Below, one piece after another: positions 32,633 to 38,588 of a stretch of 38,588 nucleotides of DNA. The stretch is from assembly GCA_039815825.1 (NCBI GenBank), contig JBCBYO010000029.1, forward strand, positions 1-38,588, given 5' to 3'. The DNA is from JBCBDX01 sp039815825 (GTDB taxonomy: Bacteria > Pseudomonadota > Alphaproteobacteria > Rhizobiales > Rhizobiaceae). The first letter of the stretch is position 1, and the number at the start of each line of letters is the position of its first letter. The translations under genes were made by a program, and so were the position numbers. Under the pieces are notes generated by a model. The model was not told where the DNA came from, made no database searches, and saw only the letters and a program-made list of their open reading frames with translations.

Positions 32633-34312
32633 ATGGGTGAATTCAAGACAGACATTGAGATTGCGCGGTCTGCGGACAAAAAGCCGATCCAAGAGATCGG
32701 CGGAAAACTGGGCATCGGACCCGAGCACTTACTGCCGTATGGACACGACAAAGCGAAGGTGACGGATGAATTCATCAAATCCGTCCAGGGTCGTGAGAAT
32801 GGCAAGCTAATTCTTGTAACCGCGATTAACCCGACGCCAGCAGGCGAGGGTAAAACGACCACGACCGTGGGTCTTGGCGACGGGTTGAACCGTATTGGTA
32901 AAAAGGCGGCTATTTGTATTCGAGAAGCATCGCTCGGGCCAAATTTTGGTATGAAGGGCGGTGCGGCCGGCGGTGGCTATGCGCAGGTGGTTCCCATGGA
33001 GGATATGAACCTGCATTTTACCGGCGATTTTCACGCCATTACGTCTGCCCATAATTTGCTGTCTGCGATGATCGACAACCATGTCTATTGGGGCAATGCG
33101 CTTGAGATTGATACAAGGCGCATCGTGTGGCGCCGTGTTGTCGATATGAATGATCGCGCCCTACGCGAGATCACTGCTTCATTGGGCGGCGTGTCAAACG
33201 GTTTTCCCCGTGAAGCCGGTTTCGACATCACTGTCGCATCGGAAGTGATGGCAATCTTGTGCTTGGCCACCGACTTAAAGGATCTGGAAGAACGGCTTGG
33301 CGCTATGATCGTCGCTTATCGGCGCGACAAGACACCGATATATTGTCGCGACCTAAAGGCCCATGGCGCGATGGCTGTGCTTTTGAAGGACGCAGTTCAA
33401 CCGAATCTCGTCCAGACGTTGGAGAATAATCCGGCCTTTGTTCATGGGGGTCCGTTTGCAAACATAGCGCATGGTTGTAACTCGGTGATAGCCACCACAA
33501 CGGCGTTGAAGGTTGCAGATTATGTTGTGACGGAAGCGGGGTTTGGTGCTGATTTAGGCGCTGAGAAATTCATGAACATCAAATGCCGCAAGGCGGGGTT
33601 GGCGCCCGATGCGGTGGTGCTTGTTGCGACCGTGCGGGCCATGAAAATGAACGGTGGTGTCGCGAAGGCCGATTTGAACGACGAGAATGTCGAGGCCGTC
33701 GAAGCGGGTTGTGCAAACCTTGGTCGGCATATTCGCAATGTTAAATCATTCGGTGTGCCCGTCGTGGTGGCGATCAACCATTTTGTGTCCGACAAGGAGG
33801 CTGAGCTCGTTGCTGTTCAAGACTATGTAGCCACCCAAGGCTCCGAGGCGATTGTTTGCCGACATTGGGCGAAAGGGTCTGAGGGCATTGAGGCCTTGGC
33901 AGAGCGGGTCGTGGAGCTGGCCGATAGCGGCATGTCTGCCTTCGCGCCGCTTTATCCCGACGAGATGCCGCTGTTTGAGAAGATCGAATTGATCGCCAAA
34001 CGGATCTATCATGCCGATGAGGTGTTGGCTGACAAATCCATCCGTGACCAATTACGCAGCTGGGAAAGCCAAGGATATGGCGCGCTTCCTATCTGCATGG
34101 CAAAGACCCAGTATTCGTTCTCGACTGACCCGAATTTACGCGGAGCACCAACGGGTCACTCAGTGCCGATTAGAGAGGTGCGTTTGAGCGCGGGGGCGGG
34201 ATTTGTGGTTGTGATATGCGGGCAGATAATGACCATGCCAGGCTTGCCAAGGCAGCCTTCAGCAGAGGCAATTTATTTTAATGATGACGGCCTCATCGAA
34301 GGTTTGTTCTAA
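32633..34312 (+). CDS. fhs: Formate--tetrahydrofolate ligase
   Basis: ATP-dependent enzyme that joins formate to tetrahydrofolate, feeding one-carbon units into purine and methyl metabolism. At 559 residues it is of usual length. The P-loop-like NPTPAGEGKTTTT lies near residue 66, followed by REASLGPNFGMKGGAAGGGYAQV, DFHAITSAHNLL, and the C-terminal RGAPTGH and GQIMTMPGLP. Start at the ATG at 32633, which has GGGAGGAG upstream. Transcribed away from the small exported protein. Followed by a structured RNA and then trpE(G). Confidence 0.97.
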   Translation: MGEFKTDIEIARSADKKPIQEIGGKLGIGPEHLLPYGHDKAKVTDEFIKSVQGRENGKLILVTAINPTPAGEGKTTTTVGLGDGLNRIGKKAAICIREASLGPNFGMKGGAAGGGYAQVVPMEDMNLHFTGDFHAITSAHNLLSAMIDNHVYWGNALEIDTRRIVWRRVVDMNDRALREITASLGGVSNGFPREAGFDITVASEVMAILCLATDLKDLEERLGAMIVAYRRDKTPIYCRDLKAHGAMAVLLKDAVQPNLVQTLENNPAFVHGGPFANIAHGCNSVIATTTALKVADYVVTEAGFGADLGAEKFMNIKCRKAGLAPDAVVLVATVRAMKMNGGVAKADLNDENVEAVEAGCANLGRHIRNVKSFGVPVVVAINHFVSDKEAELVAVQDYVATQGSEAIVCRHWAKGSEGIEALAERVVELADSGMSAFAPLYPDEMPLFEKIELIAKRIYHADEVLADKSIRDQLRSWESQGYGALPICMAKTQYSFSTDPNLRGAPTGHSVPIREVRLSAGAGFVVVICGQIMTMPGLPRQPSAEAIYFNDDGLIEGLF

Positions 34313-34334
34313 TAAAAATTGTACACGCTATTTG

Positions 34335-34416
34335 CTCGCTAAAAAGTTGTATTTGTAAGCTATTGGTTCTTTACATACATATGATTGTATCTTAGCTATC
34401 ATACAACTTAAGCGAG
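34335..34416. repeat. Long imperfect inverted repeat downstream of fhs
   Basis: Left arm CTCGCT-3-AAGTTGTAT-5-AGCTA (34335-34362) matches right arm TAGCT-3-ATACAACTT-1-AGCGAG (34393-34416): 20 paired positions in three blocks around a 30-base centre. It lies just upstream of, and its right arm partly overlaps, the probable start of the small RNA, so it could be an operator or a cruciform-forming element. Confidence 0.6.
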
Positions 34417-34418
34417 AT

Positions 34419-34511
34419 CACAGATACGGGTTCCCCTGCTTACCCCGTTCTGTGTGCCTGCCTCAAGCGGGCTGGGAGCCAGGTCAATCCGCCCGACCTG
34501 GCTCCTTTTTT
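34419..34511 (+). ncRNA. Probable three-hairpin small RNA between fhs and trpL
   Basis: Three stems follow one another: CACAGA-T-ACGGG with CCCGT-TCTGTG (34419-34454, one bulge), GCCTGC with GCGGGC (34456-34472), and an 11-bp terminator stem with T6. A possible -10 TATCAT lies at 34397-34402, which would start the RNA near 34410; its -35 is weak (CATACA). The compact array ending in a Rho-independent terminator resembles small RNAs of Hyphomicrobiales, but I cannot name the family. Alternatively it is the 3' untranslated region of fhs. Confidence 0.5.
34475..34511 (+). terminator. Rho-independent terminator upstream of the trp leader
   Basis: GGAGCCAGGTC (34475-34485), 9-base loop, GACCTGGCTCC (34495-34505), then TTTTTT (34506-34511): a perfect 11-bp stem. 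It ends the small RNA and/or the fhs transcript, insulating the trp leader. Confidence 0.92.
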
Positions 34512-34557
34512 CAATTTGTTGATTGCACATCCGCCTCGATGGCAATAACGTCACCAC

Positions 34558-34608
34558 ATGAACACTTTAATTGCACAAAACTGGTGGTGGCACTGCTATA
34601 GGCGGTGA
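34558..34608 (+). CDS. trpL: trp operon leader peptide TrpL
   Basis: A 16-residue reading frame, MNTLIAQNWWWHCYRR, with three consecutive Trp codons (TGG at 34582-34590). It lies about 100 bases ahead of trpE(G) and before an attenuator hairpin. Sinorhizobium meliloti has a Trp-rich leader in the same place that controls trpE(G) by ribosome stalling. No clear Shine-Dalgarno precedes the ATG, and a possible -35 at 34519-34524 (TTGATT) would place the transcript start at or close to the ATG, so the leader may be leaderless-translated, as I recall for S. meliloti. Confidence 0.9.
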   Translation: MNTLIAQNWWWHCYRR

Positions 34609-34664
34609 ATGCAACCTTTTGCGTGTATTGCAACAACCGCCCTGACTTGCCGGGCGGTTTTTTT
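34601..34664 (+). promoter_or_regulatory. trp attenuator (antiterminator/terminator pair)
   Basis: Terminator: AACCGCCC (34635-34642), loop of 9, GGGCGGTT (34652-34659), T-run to 34664. Competing antiterminator: GGCGGT and TGCAA (34601-34606, 34610-34614) pair with TTGCA and ACCGCC (34629-34633, 34636-34641). A ribosome stalled on the Trp codons would leave the second form free; low tryptophan then lets trpE(G) be transcribed. Region 34571-34575 (TTGCA) can also pair with 34610-34614, the usual 1:2 alternative. Confidence 0.88.
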
Positions 34665-34711
34665 GTGCGATGAAACTGCCCGATAGGTGCCAGGGCAAGA
34701 GGATCGGTAAG

Positions 34712-36865
34712 ATGATTGATGCCAGCGAAACCTATGAAACAACGGGCGGCGTAAGTGTATCGCGGTCTCGGCGCCCAACAGATTTTTCAACCGCCATTGA
34801 TATGGCGACCGACGCGCTTGATCAGAGAATGGGCGCAGTTCTTTCTTCCAACTATGAATATCCCGGACGCTATACCCGGTGGGACACGGCAATCATTGAT
34901 CCTCCGTTGATGATTTCAGCGCGCAAGCGCGACATGAAGATCACGCCGCTTAATGCGCGTGGCGAGCCGCTGGCGGCGATGGTCGCCAAAGCGCTCCAAG
35001 ACCATCCGCACATCGATGCAATGGTGTCGGTCGAAAAGGGTCTACAGATCACTATTTCTGCGCAGACTGAGATCGTTTCTGAAGAAGAAAGGTCGCGGGC
35101 ACCCAGCGTTTTCTCCATCCTGCGCACTATCGTTCGACACTTCGGCTCAAGCGAAGATGAGGACTTGGCTCTCTTTGGTGCGTTTGGCTACGACATCGCA
35201 TTCCAGTTTGATCCGATCGAAGAGAGGTTGGAACGCCCTGCAGGCCAGCGCGATTTGGTTTTGTTTTTTCCAGATCAGATTATCGTCGTCGATAACCATT
35301 CGGCTGAAGCTTGGGTTGATTTTTACGAGTTTGACGATGGCAACAATGCAACCGCCGGAATAGCGCGAGAAGAGACACCGGCACCCTTTGTACCGACCGA
35401 TGAAAAGCCGCCGCGCGGTGACCATGTGCCGGGCGAATATGCAAAGCTGGTCACGAAAGCAAAGGACTCCTTTGCGCGCGGCGATTTGTTTGAAGTCGTA
35501 CCGGGCCAGAAGTTTTTTGAGCGTGTCGCCAGCAAACCATCTGCAATCGCCAAGCGGTTAAAGGAGACAAACCCCGCACCTTACTCCTTTTTCATGAACC
35601 TCGGTGAGAACGAGTTTTTGATCGGTGCGTCGCCGGAGATGTTTGTCCGGGTGACAGGTCGTCGTATTGAAACCTGTCCGATTTCCGGGACCATTGAACG
35701 GGGCACTGACGCGATTACGGACAGCGAGCAAATTCTCAAACTCCTTAATTCCAAAAAGGATGAGAGCGAATTGACGATGTGCTCAGACGTTGATCGTAAC
35801 GATAAGAGCCGCGTGTGCGAACCCGGCACTGTTCGCGTGATCGGACGCCGCCAAATTGAAATGTATTCAAGGCTCATTCACACCGTTGACCATGTCGAAG
35901 GGCGGTTGCGCGAGGACATGGATGCGTTTGACGGGTTTCTTTCGCACACATGGGCGGTAACCGTGACGGGCGCGCCGAAGCTTTGGGCAATGCGCTTCAT
36001 TGAAAACCATGAAAAGAGCCCACGCGCTTGGTATGGCGGTGCGATCGGTATGGTCAAATTCAATGGCGATATGAACACAGGCCTTACGCTGCGCACCATT
36101 CATATCAAGGACGGCATCGCGAGCGTGCGTGCAGGGGCAACCTTGTTGTTCGACAGTGATCCGCAGGCGGAAGAGGCTGAAACCGAATTGAAGGCTTCGG
36201 CACTTTTGGCTGCCATTCGTGACAGTGCCAAATCCAACAATGACAAGAATGAGCGGGTGGCGCGCAAGGTAGGTCAGGACAAGCGTATCCTGCTGGTGGA
36301 CCATGAAGATTCTTTTGTCCACACACTGGCCAATTACTTCCGTCAAACCGGCGCTGAGGTGCGCACTGTGCGGACACCGGTACCGGACGCGGTCTTTGAT
36401 GATTTCAAACCGCATTTGGTGGTTTTATCGCCGGGTCCGGGTACGCCGAAAGATTTCGGAACGCGAGCAACCGTCAAGCAAGCCCGTTCACGCGATATGG
36501 CTGTGTTCGGCGTGTGTCTTGGTTTGCAAGCGCTGACTGAGGCCTATGGTGGTACTTTGCGCCAGTTGAACTACCCCATGCACGGAAAGCCCTCGCGCAT
36601 TCGCGTGCATGAACCGGGCAAGGTGTTTTCCGGTTTGCCGAAGGAAGTAACCGTGGGCCGTTATCATTCGATCTTTGCCGATCCATCGCGTTTGCCTGAC
36701 GAGTTTATCGTCACGGCGGAAACGGAAGACGGCGTCGTGATGGGGATTGAGCACAAGGATGAACCGGTCGCTGCCGTTCAATTCCACCCGGAAAGCATCA
36801 TGACGCTGGGCGGTAGCGCCGGTATGCGCATGATTGAAAACGTCGTGGCGCATCTGGTGAAGTGA
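34712..36865 (+). CDS. trpE(G): Fused anthranilate synthase TrpE(G)
   Basis: Bifunctional first enzyme of tryptophan synthesis, 717 residues. Residues about 1-510 are component I (chorismate to anthranilate): blocks FFMNLGENEFLIGASPEMF, ETCPISGTIERG and DVDRNDKSRVCEPG. A linker of about 25 residues rich in K, D and N (KSNNDKNERVARK) leads into the glutamine amidotransferase: LLVDHEDSFVHTL, LSPGPGTPKDF, nucleophile C602 in FGVCLGLQ, and H692/E694 in QFHPES. All catalytic residues are present. Fusion of TrpE and TrpG is typical of Hyphomicrobiales. Start at the ATG at 34712, after AGAGGATCGG; an ATG at 34670 lies just after the attenuator T-run and is less likely. Controlled by the trpL attenuator. 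Confidence 0.96.
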   Translation: MIDASETYETTGGVSVSRSRRPTDFSTAIDMATDALDQRMGAVLSSNYEYPGRYTRWDTAIIDPPLMISARKRDMKITPLNARGEPLAAMVAKALQDHPHIDAMVSVEKGLQITISAQTEIVSEEERSRAPSVFSILRTIVRHFGSSEDEDLALFGAFGYDIAFQFDPIEERLERPAGQRDLVLFFPDQIIVVDNHSAEAWVDFYEFDDGNNATAGIAREETPAPFVPTDEKPPRGDHVPGEYAKLVTKAKDSFARGDLFEVVPGQKFFERVASKPSAIAKRLKETNPAPYSFFMNLGENEFLIGASPEMFVRVTGRRIETCPISGTIERGTDAITDSEQILKLLNSKKDESELTMCSDVDRNDKSRVCEPGTVRVIGRRQIEMYSRLIHTVDHVEGRLREDMDAFDGFLSHTWAVTVTGAPKLWAMRFIENHEKSPRAWYGGAIGMVKFNGDMNTGLTLRTIHIKDGIASVRAGATLLFDSDPQAEEAETELKASALLAAIRDSAKSNNDKNERVARKVGQDKRILLVDHEDSFVHTLANYFRQTGAEVRTVRTPVPDAVFDDFKPHLVVLSPGPGTPKDFGTRATVKQARSRDMAVFGVCLGLQALTEAYGGTLRQLNYPMHGKPSRIRVHEPGKVFSGLPKEVTVGRYHSIFADPSRLPDEFIVTAETEDGVVMGIEHKDEPVAAVQFHPESIMTLGGSAGMRMIENVVAHLVK

Positions 36866-36902
36866 TGTTGCCCTCTTAACTATTTTCCGTTATCGGGAAC
36901 AT

Positions 36903-36998
36903 ATGGATAGGAAGCAGAACATCACAATTGGTCGCGACGCCGCTTTTGCGCGCACCCTTCTGCTTGACCTCCTCCTTATCGGCGGCTGCCGGGCCTGA
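36903..36998 (+). CDS. leuL: Leucine-rich leader peptide upstream of leuA
   Basis: A 31-codon frame starting MDRKQNITIG and ending in a run with six Leu among seven codons (CTT CTG CTT GAC CTC CTC CTT), then IGGCRA and a TGA. It lies 139 bases ahead of leuA. A Leu-codon cluster just before a biosynthetic leucine gene is the mark of ribosome-sensing attenuation. GGGA lies 4-5 bases before the ATG. Confidence 0.8.
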   Translation: MDRKQNITIGRDAAFARTLLLDLLLIGGCRA

Positions 36999-37129
36999 TC
37001 CAAACAGGGCGCCCGGTGGTCGATGAGCGAACTTTACTGTTTCGCATGCCCCGTTGTCTTTACATCCTGAGCTGAATTGACCATTGAACGCCGCCAGACG
37101 GGAAGCCTCGTGTTATGCGCGGCGCGGAG
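36989..37129 (+). promoter_or_regulatory. leuA leader structures
   Basis: CCGGG and CCTG (36989-36997) pair with CAGG and CCCGG (37005-37016), a hairpin starting within the end of the leader peptide. A second, CGCCGC (37089-37094) with GCGGCG (37119-37124), ends directly before the leuA ribosome site GGAG (37126-37129). There is no hairpin followed by a T-run, so control may be on translation (ribosome-site masking) or Rho-dependent rather than by a classic terminator. A weak GCGAA/TTCGC stem lies at 37027-37045. Confidence 0.45.
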
Positions 37130-37137
37130 AAATGACG

Positions 37138-38588
37138 ATGAACATACAAACTTCGAAATCGAAGGTGGGCATGCCCACCGCTCCTGAAAAATACCGACCC
37201 TATCCTACAATGGATATGGCTGATCGAACCTGGCCGAGCCGCGTGATTGACACACCGCCCATCTGGTGCTCGGTCGACTTGCGGGACGGCAACCAGGCGC
37301 TGATTGAGCCGATGGGGCATGAGCGCAAAACGCGCATGTTCGCGCTCTTGTTGCAGATGGGCTTTAAGGAAATCGAGATTGGCTTTCCATCAGCGTCCCA
37401 GACCGACTTTGATTTTGCACGGTGGTGCGTGGAAGAAGGCAACGTGCCTGATGACGTTTCGCTGCAGGTCCTTGTTCAGTGTCGACCCGAATTGATTTCG
37501 CGCACTTTTGAGAGCCTTGAAGGCACAAAGGCGCCGATCGTGCATTTTTATAACTCGACATCGGAACTGCAGCGCCGTGTAGTCTTCAACAAAGACCGGA
37601 AGGGCATCAAGCAGATCGCAACCGATGCGGCAAAGATGGTGGCGGACATGGCGGCAAAAGCCGGCGGTGGCTACCGTTTCCAATACTCGCCGGAAAGCTT
37701 CACAGGCACTGAACTGGAATTCGCCCTGGAGGTTTGCAACGCGGTCACGGAGATCATGCAGCCAACATCCGAAAACAAGTTGATCCACAATCTGCCGGCG
37801 ACTGTTGAGATGTCGACGCCTAATGTCCATGCCGACCAGATTGAGTGGATGTGTCGAAACCTCGATAATCGCGACAACATTTTGGTGTCACTGCACCCTC
37901 ACAATGACCGGGGCACCGCAATTGCCGCGACCGAGCTTGGGTTGATGGCCGGCGCGGATCGTGTCGAAGGCACACTGTTTGGTAACGGTGAGCGCACCGG
38001 TAATGTCGATTTGGTCACCTTGGCCTTGAACATGTTCACGCAGGGGGTCGACCCCGCCTTGGATGTTTCGAACATCAATCGGATCCGCGATGTTTATGAA
38101 CATTGCAATCAGTTGGCGATACCAGAGCGGCACCCCTATGTGGGCGAGCTCGTCTATACCGCGTTTTCCGGCTCTCACCAGGATGCGATCAACAAAGGCA
38201 TGAAGCATATCCGGTCGGCTGATCAAGATATGTGGGAGGTGCCGTATCTGCCGATTGATCCAGAGGATGTGGGGCGTACTTATGAGGCGATCATTCGCAT
38301 CAATTCTCAGTCAGGAAAAGGCGGGATCGCTTATATCCTTCAGGAAGATTACGGGTTGAACTTGCCACGTGCGCTGCAGATGGAGTTCCGCGAAGTTATC
38401 CAGAAGATCACCGACGAGGAAGGTATCGAGCTGACGTCTAAGCGAATCTACGACGAGTTTATGCAAACCTATGTGGGTTCAACAGACCAGCGGATCCGTT
38501 TCTTATCGCACCGAACCGAGCCCGATCCAGAGGACGAAGATGGCAGGATCATGCAGTCCAAACTCATGGACGGCAATGTTGAGGTGGT
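37138..38588 (+). CDS. leuA: 2-isopropylmalate synthase (3' truncated by window)
   Basis: First committed enzyme of leucine synthesis: acetyl-CoA plus 2-oxoisovalerate. About 483 residues are seen; the long-form family is about 560-600 residues, so the C-terminal regulatory part is mostly beyond the right edge. Visible: N-terminal extension KYRPYPTMDMADRTWPS typical of the long form, HMGL signature SVDLRDGNQALIEPM (about 44-58), metal-binding HPHND (253-257) followed by GTAIAATELGLMAGADRVEG, and FGNGERTGNVDL. Start at the ATG at 37138, 8 bases from GGAG; an ATG two codons earlier is too close to the site. A Leu-rich leader precedes it. Confidence 0.96.
   Translation, partial: MNIQTSKSKVGMPTAPEKYRPYPTMDMADRTWPSRVIDTPPIWCSVDLRDGNQALIEPMGHERKTRMFALLLQMGFKEIEIGFPSASQTDFDFARWCVEEGNVPDDVSLQVLVQCRPELISRTFESLEGTKAPIVHFYNSTSELQRRVVFNKDRKGIKQIATDAAKMVADMAAKAGGGYRFQYSPESFTGTELEFALEVCNAVTEIMQPTSENKLIHNLPATVEMSTPNVHADQIEWMCRNLDNRDNILVSLHPHNDRGTAIAATELGLMAGADRVEGTLFGNGERTGNVDLVTLALNMFTQGVDPALDVSNINRIRDVYEHCNQLAIPERHPYVGELVYTAFSGSHQDAINKGMKHIRSADQDMWEVPYLPIDPEDVGRTYEAIIRINSQSGKGGIAYILQEDYGLNLPRALQMEFREVIQKITDEEGIELTSKRIYDEFMQTYVGSTDQRIRFLSHRTEPDPEDEDGRIMQSKLMDGNVEV

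Noticed and set aside
34313..34557. Metabolite riboswitch (for example SAM-type) ahead of trpE(G)
   Set aside because: I could not match known aptamer motifs; a strong terminator separates this RNA from trpL, and a Trp-codon attenuator already explains trp control.
1..38588. CRISPR arrays, prophage or defence island
   Set aside because: No regular repeat-spacer pattern, integrase, phage structural gene or known defence protein was found.

Overview
The window looks like chromosome from an alphaproteobacterium of the order Hyphomicrobiales (Rhizobiales), possibly a marine one. The evidence is a near-complete CtrA master regulator next to ChpT and SciP, a fused trpE(G) anthranilate synthase behind a Trp-codon leader peptide, a DUF1134/EipA envelope protein, a FliJ-like protein beside ctrA, and a long-form leuA. 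No rRNA, CRISPR array, transposase, integrase or phage gene was seen. One tRNA gene (elongator Met) is present.

Layout. 1-4831: the 3' part of a PotD-like binding protein, two PotB/PotC-like permeases, then a two-domain cupin overlapping an alpha/beta hydrolase. 4958-11137: a tightly coupled sugar ABC operon (binding protein, two unusual permeases, a GH63/MGH1-like glycoside hydrolase, a UgpC-type ATPase), which probably imports and cleaves a small glucoside or mannoside. 11164-11240: tRNA-Met on the minus strand, preceded by a perfect 18-bp palindrome. 11396-13607: a Gfo/Idh/MocA dehydrogenase and a DegT-type aminotransferase.

13611-20616 is a cell-cycle and envelope neighbourhood: mnmA, sciP, a PqiA-like membrane protein, fliJ-like, ctrA, a single-domain receiver, chpT, eipA and a long membrane-anchored coiled-coil protein. 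ChpT is the phosphotransferase feeding CtrA and SciP is its antagonist, so three parts of one circuit lie within 3.5 kb. 20613-24979 holds housekeeping and accessory genes: a SpoU methyltransferase, a PEP-mutase-like enzyme, a HugZ-like protein, thymidine kinase, a secreted EF-hand protein and a DUF1194 von Willebrand A protein.

25243-31880 is the most promising uncharacterised system. It is a five-gene co-directional operon: a coiled-coil protein, an unknown protein, an AAA+ ATPase with a DD instead of DE Walker B, another unknown protein, and a DUF2333 membrane protein. It is divergent from the DUF1194 vWA gene across a promoter region bracketed by a perfect 13-bp inverted repeat.

31877-38588 returns to metabolism: a small exported protein, fhs (formate-THF ligase), a probable structured small RNA ending in a strong terminator, the trpL leader and attenuator, trpE(G), a Leu-codon-rich leader peptide, and leuA running off the right edge. 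Both amino-acid genes appear to be controlled by ribosome-sensing leaders. All functions come from reading motifs by eye; no database search was run.
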